Part shown: piece by piece, positions 35,487 to 41,556 of the stretch | Layout of the letters: the number at the start of each line of letters is the position of its first letter | Numbering within the stretch: the stretch's first letter is position 1 | DNA from: an uncultured Clostridium sp. | GTDB taxonomy: Bacteria; Bacillota; Clostridia; Clostridiales; Clostridiaceae | Reading direction: 5' to 3' | Length of the DNA stretch: 41,556 bases | Assembly (NCBI RefSeq): GCF_947072515.1 | Contig: NZ_CAMTIG010000030.1 | Coordinates: 1-41,556, forward strand | Notes under the pieces: model-generated | Seen by the model: only the letters and a program-made list of their open reading frames with translations | What the model was told of the DNA's origin: nothing | Database searches by the model: none | Translations under genes and position numbers: made by a program

Positions 35487-35759
35487 ATGTTTTTACATTT
35501 AGGAGAAAATGTTGTAGTTCCAATAAAAGATGTCATTGGTATTTTTGATTTACAAAATACAATGTACAGTTCAGATACAATACAATTTTTAAGGATGGCT
35601 GAAGAAGATGGATTCGTAGAAAGAATTACAGAAGATAGACCAAAATCTTTTGTTATAGCAGAAGTAGATAAAATGAGTAAAATCTATTTATCACCAATAT
35701 CATCATCTACTTTAACTAAGAGAACAGGTTTAGATTACAACAGTCAAACCTTTATCTAA
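35487..35759 (+). CDS. remB: Extracellular matrix regulator RemB (DUF370, YaaB)
   Basis: 90 residues beginning FLHLGENVVVPIKDVIGIFDL, typical of the DUF370 family between recF and gyrB. In Bacillus RemB influences matrix gene expression together with RemA; its biochemical role here is unknown. GAGGAGG precedes the ATG; it follows recF by 13 bases. Confidence 0.9.
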   Translation: MFLHLGENVVVPIKDVIGIFDLQNTMYSSDTIQFLRMAEEDGFVERITEDRPKSFVIAEVDKMSKIYLSPISSSTLTKRTGLDYNSQTFI

Positions 35760-35781
35760 GGTCAAATTTATAAAAATATAG

Positions 35782-37701
<1,920 letters not shown>

Positions 37702-37724
37702 TACTAAATTATGAGGTGAAGTAC

Positions 37725-40286
37725 ATGAGTTTTAATGAGGGAAAAGTAATACCCGTAGATATAAAAAACGAAATGAAGAAGTGCTACATAGATTATGCTA
37801 TGAGCGTAATTGTAGGTCGTGCACTCCCAGATGTTAGAGATGGATTAAAGCCAGTTCATAGAAGAATTCTTTTTTCAATGCATGAACTTGGTTTAGCACC
37901 AGAAAAAGGATATAGAAAATGTGCCAGAATAGTAGGGGAAGTACTAGGTAAGTATCACCCACACGGTGACACTTCAGTTTATGATGCTTTAGTAAGAATG
38001 GCACAAGATTTCTCTATGAGATATATGCTAGTTGATGGACACGGAAACTTTGGGTCTGTGGACGGAGATAGTGCAGCAGCGATGAGATATACAGAAGCTA
38101 AGATGAATAAAATCGCAGCTCAAATGATTAGAGATATTGGTAAAAATACTGTAGACTTCATTCCAAACTTTGATGGAGAAGAAAAAGAGCCATCAGTATT
38201 ACCATCAAGATTCCCAAATCTATTAGTTAATGGATCATCAGGAATAGCGGTTGGTATGGCAACAAATATACCACCACATAACTTAGGTGAAGTTATTGAT
38301 GGAACAATAATGCTTATAGATAATCCAGAGTTAGAAATAATTGATTTAATGTCAGTAATAAAAGGTCCGGATTTTCCAACAGCAGGAATAATAATGGGGC
38401 AATCAGGAATAAGATCTGCTTATGAAACAGGAAGAGGTAAAGTTGTTGTTAGAGCTTTAGCTGAAATTGAAGAAGAAAACAACAGACATAAAATAATAGT
38501 TCATGAATTACCTTATCAAGTTAATAAAGCTAAACTTATAGAAAATATTGCTGATTTAGTTAAAGATAAAAAAATAAATGGAATCTCAGACCTTAGAGAT
38601 GAATCAGATAGAGAAGGTATGAGAATTGTTATAGAACTTAAGAGGGATGCAAATCCAAATGTTGTTTTAAATCTTTTATATAAACATACAAAGATGCAAG
38701 ATACATTTGGGGTTAACATGTTAGCATTAGTTGACAATGAACCTCAAACACTTAATTTAAAACAAGTTCTAGTACATTATATTAATTTCCAAAAAGAAGT
38801 TATAACTAGAAGAACTATATTTGAATTAGAAAAAGCAGAAGCTAGAGCACATATTTTAGAGGGATTAAGAATAGCGTTAGATAATATAGACGAAGTTATA
38901 TCAATTATCAGAAATTCTAAAACTTCAGATATTGCGAAAGCTACATTAATGGAAAAATTCTCTCTTTCAGATAAGCAAAGTCAAGCTATCTTAGATATGA
39001 GATTAAGAAGACTTACAGGATTAGAAAGAGATAAGATTGAAGATGAATATAATGAGCTTATGAAAGAAATTGCATATTTAAATTCAATCCTTGAAAGCGA
39101 AGAAAAACTATTCTCTGTAATCAAAGAAGAATTATTAGAAATAAAAGCAAGATACAATGATGAGAGAAGAACAGCTATAGAAGCGAATGCAAATGAGATT
39201 GATGTTGAAGATCTTATTCAAGAGCAAGAAATAGTAATTACTTTAACTCATACAGGATATATAAAAAGAATATCTTCAGATGTTTATTCTGCACAAAAAA
39301 GAGGAGGAAAAGGAATTCAAGCTATGTCAACTAAAGAAGATGACTTTGTTGAACACGCTATGTTTACTTCAACTCACTCAGATGTTCTATTCTTTACAAA
39401 TAGAGGTAGAGTATATAAATTGAGAGGATATCAAATACCGGATGCAGGAAGAACTGCAAAAGGAACTAATATCATAAACTTAATATCTATAGAAGCAGAT
39501 GAAAAGATTGAAACAGTTTTAACTATAAACGATGTCTATGAAGGTGGATACTTATTCATGGGTACTAAGAATGGTATAGTTAAGAAAACTAAATTAACAG
39601 AATTTAAAAATCTTAGAAAAAATGGTCTTATAGCAATTAACTTAAGAGAAGGTGATGAACTTCTAAAAGTTAAGATGACTAGAGGCGATGCTGATATTAT
39701 AGTTGTTACTCAAAATGGAATGGCTGTTAAATTCAATGAAAAAGATGTAAGATCTATGGGAAGAACTGCATCAGGAGTTAAAGCAATAACATTAAAAGAA
39801 GATGATGTTGCAGTTTGTATGGATATAGCTACCCAAGAAGAGGATTTACTAGTAGTAAGTGAAAATGGTTATGGTAAGAGAACACCAACTTCAGAGTACA
39901 AAGTACAAAATAGAGGTGGTAAGGGATTAATAACTTACAAACTTACAGAAAAAACTGGTAAAGTTGTTGGAGCAACAGTATGCAAAGCAGAAGATGAATT
40001 AATGCTTATAAATTCAAATGGTGTTGCAATTAGAATAAATATATCTGATATTTCAGTAACAGGAAGAGCTGCTATGGGAGTAAAACTGATGAGAACTCTT
40101 GGAGAAGAGCAAGTGGTTACTATAGCTAAGATTTCTGGTAGTGATGAAGATATTGAAGGTAATGAGCAATTATTATTAGATGAAAACACAGAAGAAAAAG
40201 ACTTTGAAACTTCAGAAGATAATTCTATAAGTAGTTCATTAGATGAATTAGTTAATAGAGCTATGGAAGAAGACGAAGAAGAATAA
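37725..40286 (+). CDS. gyrA: DNA gyrase subunit A
   Basis: 853 residues. N-terminal cleavage domain with the quinolone region [18 protein letters not shown] and the active-site Tyr in [11 protein letters not shown]; the C-terminal pinwheel carries the GyrA box QKRGGKGI. The Ser/Thr of the HGDTSVYD region is the susceptible-type arrangement. The ATG at 37725 follows GAGGTGA; a GTG at 37716 would lie in that site. The acidic tail EEDEEE is normal. Confidence 0.99.
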   Translation: MSFNEGKVIPVDIKNEMKKCYIDYAMSVIVGRALPDVRDGLKPVHRRILFSMHELGLAPEKGYRKCARIVGEVLGKYHPHGDTSVYDALVRMAQDFSMRYMLVDGHGNFGSVDGDSAAAMRYTEAKMNKIAAQMIRDIGKNTVDFIPNFDGEEKEPSVLPSRFPNLLVNGSSGIAVGMATNIPPHNLGEVIDGTIMLIDNPELEIIDLMSVIKGPDFPTAGIIMGQSGIRSAYETGRGKVVVRALAEIEEENNRHKIIVHELPYQVNKAKLIENIADLVKDKKINGISDLRDESDREGMRIVIELKRDANPNVVLNLLYKHTKMQDTFGVNMLALVDNEPQTLNLKQVLVHYINFQKEVITRRTIFELEKAEARAHILEGLRIALDNIDEVISIIRNSKTSDIAKATLMEKFSLSDKQSQAILDMRLRRLTGLERDKIEDEYNELMKEIAYLNSILESEEKLFSVIKEELLEIKARYNDERRTAIEANANEIDVEDLIQEQEIVITLTHTGYIKRISSDVYSAQKRGGKGIQAMSTKEDDFVEHAMFTSTHSDVLFFTNRGRVYKLRGYQIPDAGRTAKGTNIINLISIEADEKIETVLTINDVYEGGYLFMGTKNGIVKKTKLTEFKNLRKNGLIAINLREGDELLKVKMTRGDADIIVVTQNGMAVKFNEKDVRSMGRTASGVKAITLKEDDVAVCMDIATQEEDLLVVSENGYGKRTPTSEYKVQNRGGKGLITYKLTEKTGKVVGATVCKAEDELMLINSNGVAIRINISDISVTGRAAMGVKLMRTLGEEQVVTIAKISGSDEDIEGNEQLLLDENTEEKDFETSEDNSISSSLDELVNRAMEEDEEE

Positions 40287-40295
40287 AACTGAAAG

Positions 40296-40327
40296 GACTA
40301 CAAGTAAAAATCTTGTAGTCTTTTTTT
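40296..40327 (+). terminator. Terminator of gyrA
   Basis: GACTACAAG and CTTGTAGTC pair around a seven-base loop, followed by seven Ts. Confidence 0.93.
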
Positions 40328-40424
40328 AACATAATAGGGTCAGAAAATTATAATTAATAAAGTGGGTATAAAAAATAAATTAAAAAAGCTTTTAGCTTTA
40401 TAAAATTTAGGGGGATATAAAAAA

Positions 40425-41165
40425 ATGAGAGTAATATTTAATGCAGATGATTTTGGATTAACAGAGGGAGTAAATTTAGGAATATTAAAAGCATTTAAAG
40501 ATGGAGTAGTAAAATCTACAACATTAATGGTTAATATGCCATTTGCAGAGCAAGCAGTAAAAATAGCAAATGAGAATCCTGAATTAGGAGTAGGAGTTCA
40601 CTTAACAGTTACAGCAGGGCCACAGTTGATAAAAATAAAAAATTCATTAGTTGATGAGAATGGTGATTTTCATAATAAGGATTTGTTGTACGACTATCAA
40701 GTAAAACTAAATGAAGAGGAACTTTATTGTGAATGGAAAACTCAAATTAATAAGTTTATTGAATTAATGGGGAAGAAACCAACACATATAGATAGTCATC
40801 ATCATATTCATTTAATTCCTAAATATTTAAAGGTGGCATTAAAGCTTGCAGAGGAATATGGAATTCCAATGAGAGAACAGAAGTGGGACAATAAAAATTT
40901 TGAGTATATAAAGTTAAAGCAAGATTTTATATATGATGGTTGTAAATTGGAGTACTTTATAAACCATGAGGACGAACTCTTAAAAGAAGATGTAATAGAA
41001 GTAATGTGTCATCCTGCATTTATAGATCAGAATTTACTTGATAAAAGTTCTTATAATTTAGCTAGATGTGGTGAATTAAGTATATTAACATCTATAGAAT
41101 TAAAAGAATGGATATCAAAAAACAAGATTAAATTAATAAACTATGGAGAAATAATGAATAAATAG
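40425..41165 (+). CDS. Carbohydrate deacetylase, ChbG/HpnK (YdjC) family
   Basis: 246 residues. The metal-binding NADDFGLTEGVNLGI at the N-terminus, GVHLTVTAGPQ, THIDSHHHIHLIP and VMCHPAF complete the YdjC active site (Asp-His-His). Such enzymes remove N-acetyl groups from small chito-oligosaccharides or related sugars. No sugar genes lie nearby, so the substrate is open. A weak GGGGGA stands ten bases before the ATG. It sits alone between gyrA and an rRNA operon. Confidence 0.92.
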   Translation: MRVIFNADDFGLTEGVNLGILKAFKDGVVKSTTLMVNMPFAEQAVKIANENPELGVGVHLTVTAGPQLIKIKNSLVDENGDFHNKDLLYDYQVKLNEEELYCEWKTQINKFIELMGKKPTHIDSHHHIHLIPKYLKVALKLAEEYGIPMREQKWDNKNFEYIKLKQDFIYDGCKLEYFINHEDELLKEDVIEVMCHPAFIDQNLLDKSSYNLARCGELSILTSIELKEWISKNKIKLINYGEIMNK

Positions 41166-41167
41166 TG

Positions 41168-41196
41168 AAAAAGCTGGTTTTTAAACCAGCTTTTTT
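41168..41196 (+). terminator. Terminator of the deacetylase gene
   Basis: GCTGGTTT and AAACCAGC pair around TT, flanked by A's on the left and six Ts on the right. Confidence 0.92.
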
Positions 41197-41451
41197 ATTT
41201 TTTAAAATATAAAAAATAAGAAAAGTATTGAAAAAGTCTATAAATCAAAGAAAATAAATCATAATCTTTGCCAGGCGTATCTTTATATAAAAAAAAAAGA
41301 AAATAGCAGAAAAAAAGAGAAAATGTAGAATAATGTTGCTAAATAGAATGCATTTAAAATCAATAAGTTTGATATCATGATATTATAAATCTCGTCGCTG
41401 AGGCAAACAAAACATCTCAGAAAAACGAAAAAAAGTTTTTCAAAAAAGGTG
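41197..41451. other. Region upstream of the rRNA promoter
   Basis: AT-rich, no gene. A-tracts next to the -35 could act as an UP element. At 41381-41403 the sequence TATTATAAA...GTCGCTGAGG resembles the promoter -10 and early leader at 41475-41497, perhaps the remnant of an upstream tandem promoter, though I find no -35 for it. Confidence 0.45.
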
Positions 41452-41480
41452 TTGACAAAGAGTTTGAACGGTGATAAGAT
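41452..41480 (+). promoter_or_regulatory. rRNA operon promoter
   Basis: TTGACA (41452-41457), 17 bases, TAAGAT (41475-41480), preceded by A-rich sequence. The predicted start is near 41487. Confidence 0.9.
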
Positions 41481-41486
41481 AAAGAA

Positions 41487-41556
41487 GTCGCTTGAGGCGA
41501 TGAGGAAAAAATGGTCTTTGAAAATTGAACAGAATAATATATAAACAAACTTAAAC
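41487..41556 (+). ncRNA. Leader of a 16S rRNA operon (incomplete)
   Basis: The hairpin TCGC/GCGA (41488-41500) is followed by GGTCTTTGAAAATTGAACAG (41513-41532), the boxA-like pre-16S leader seen before clostridial 16S genes. The 16S gene itself starts beyond the window. Confidence 0.85.

Overview
The window is the replication-origin region of a low-GC Firmicute, most likely a Clostridium sensu stricto (cluster I) species. The evidence is a base composition of roughly 70% A+T, frequent TTG/GTG starts behind strong AGGAGG-type ribosome binding sites, the gene order rpmH-rnpA-yidD-yidC-jag-mnmE-mnmG-rsmG-noc-parA-parB on one arm and dnaA-dnaN-yaaA-recF-remB-gyrB-gyrA on the other, and spore-former genes (yyaC, a LonC-type protease). 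The species cannot be named from sequence alone.

Layout. The origin lies at about 30.9-32.9 kb. DnaA boxes flank dnaA on both sides, and a GC cluster followed by DnaA-trios and an AT-rich unwinding stretch sits between dnaA and dnaN. To the right, plus-strand genes run from dnaA to gyrA. They are followed by a ChbG/HpnK-type deacetylase and then the promoter and leader of an rRNA operon whose 16S gene starts beyond the window. To the left, most genes are on the minus strand, so both arms are mostly co-oriented with replication. Chromosome segregation genes (parA, parB, noc) lie at 21.6-24.3 kb beside a cluster of 16-bp palindromes that looks like the centromere (parS). Further left come a small selenium/sulfur-carrier and cysteine-desulfurase pair, mscS, the rpsF-ssb-rpsR operon with an S6:S18 leader, a MazG-like gene followed by gdpP-rplI-lonC, and dnaB. 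Beyond these is a plus-strand three-gene group (PspA-like, Cys-rich, Ser-rich lipoprotein-like), then proC, purA, a DUF1858 protein, an acyl-ACP thioesterase, a BaiN-type flavoprotein and, at the edge, tRNA-Glu.

The most interesting unlabelled item is at about 5187-5366, between proC and purA. A consensus minus-strand promoter (TTGACA-17-TATACT) is followed at once by a near-perfect Fur box. A non-coding stretch of about 145 nt then carries an anti-Shine-Dalgarno element and an A/C-rich run, and ends in a strong intrinsic terminator. This is the architecture of a Fur-repressed, iron-sparing small RNA, analogous in logic to RyhB or FsrA. Other notable items are a dense cluster of fourteen GCGACA/TGTCGC hexamers in the 2.8-3.4 kb intergenic region, a non-canonical parS cluster, a structured purA leader with a PurR-like operator, a hairpin that hides the yyaC ribosome binding site, and a yaaA leader whose strong ribosome binding site lies about 70 nt from the start codon.

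All gene identities rest on motif recognition and synteny. Nothing was searched against a database.
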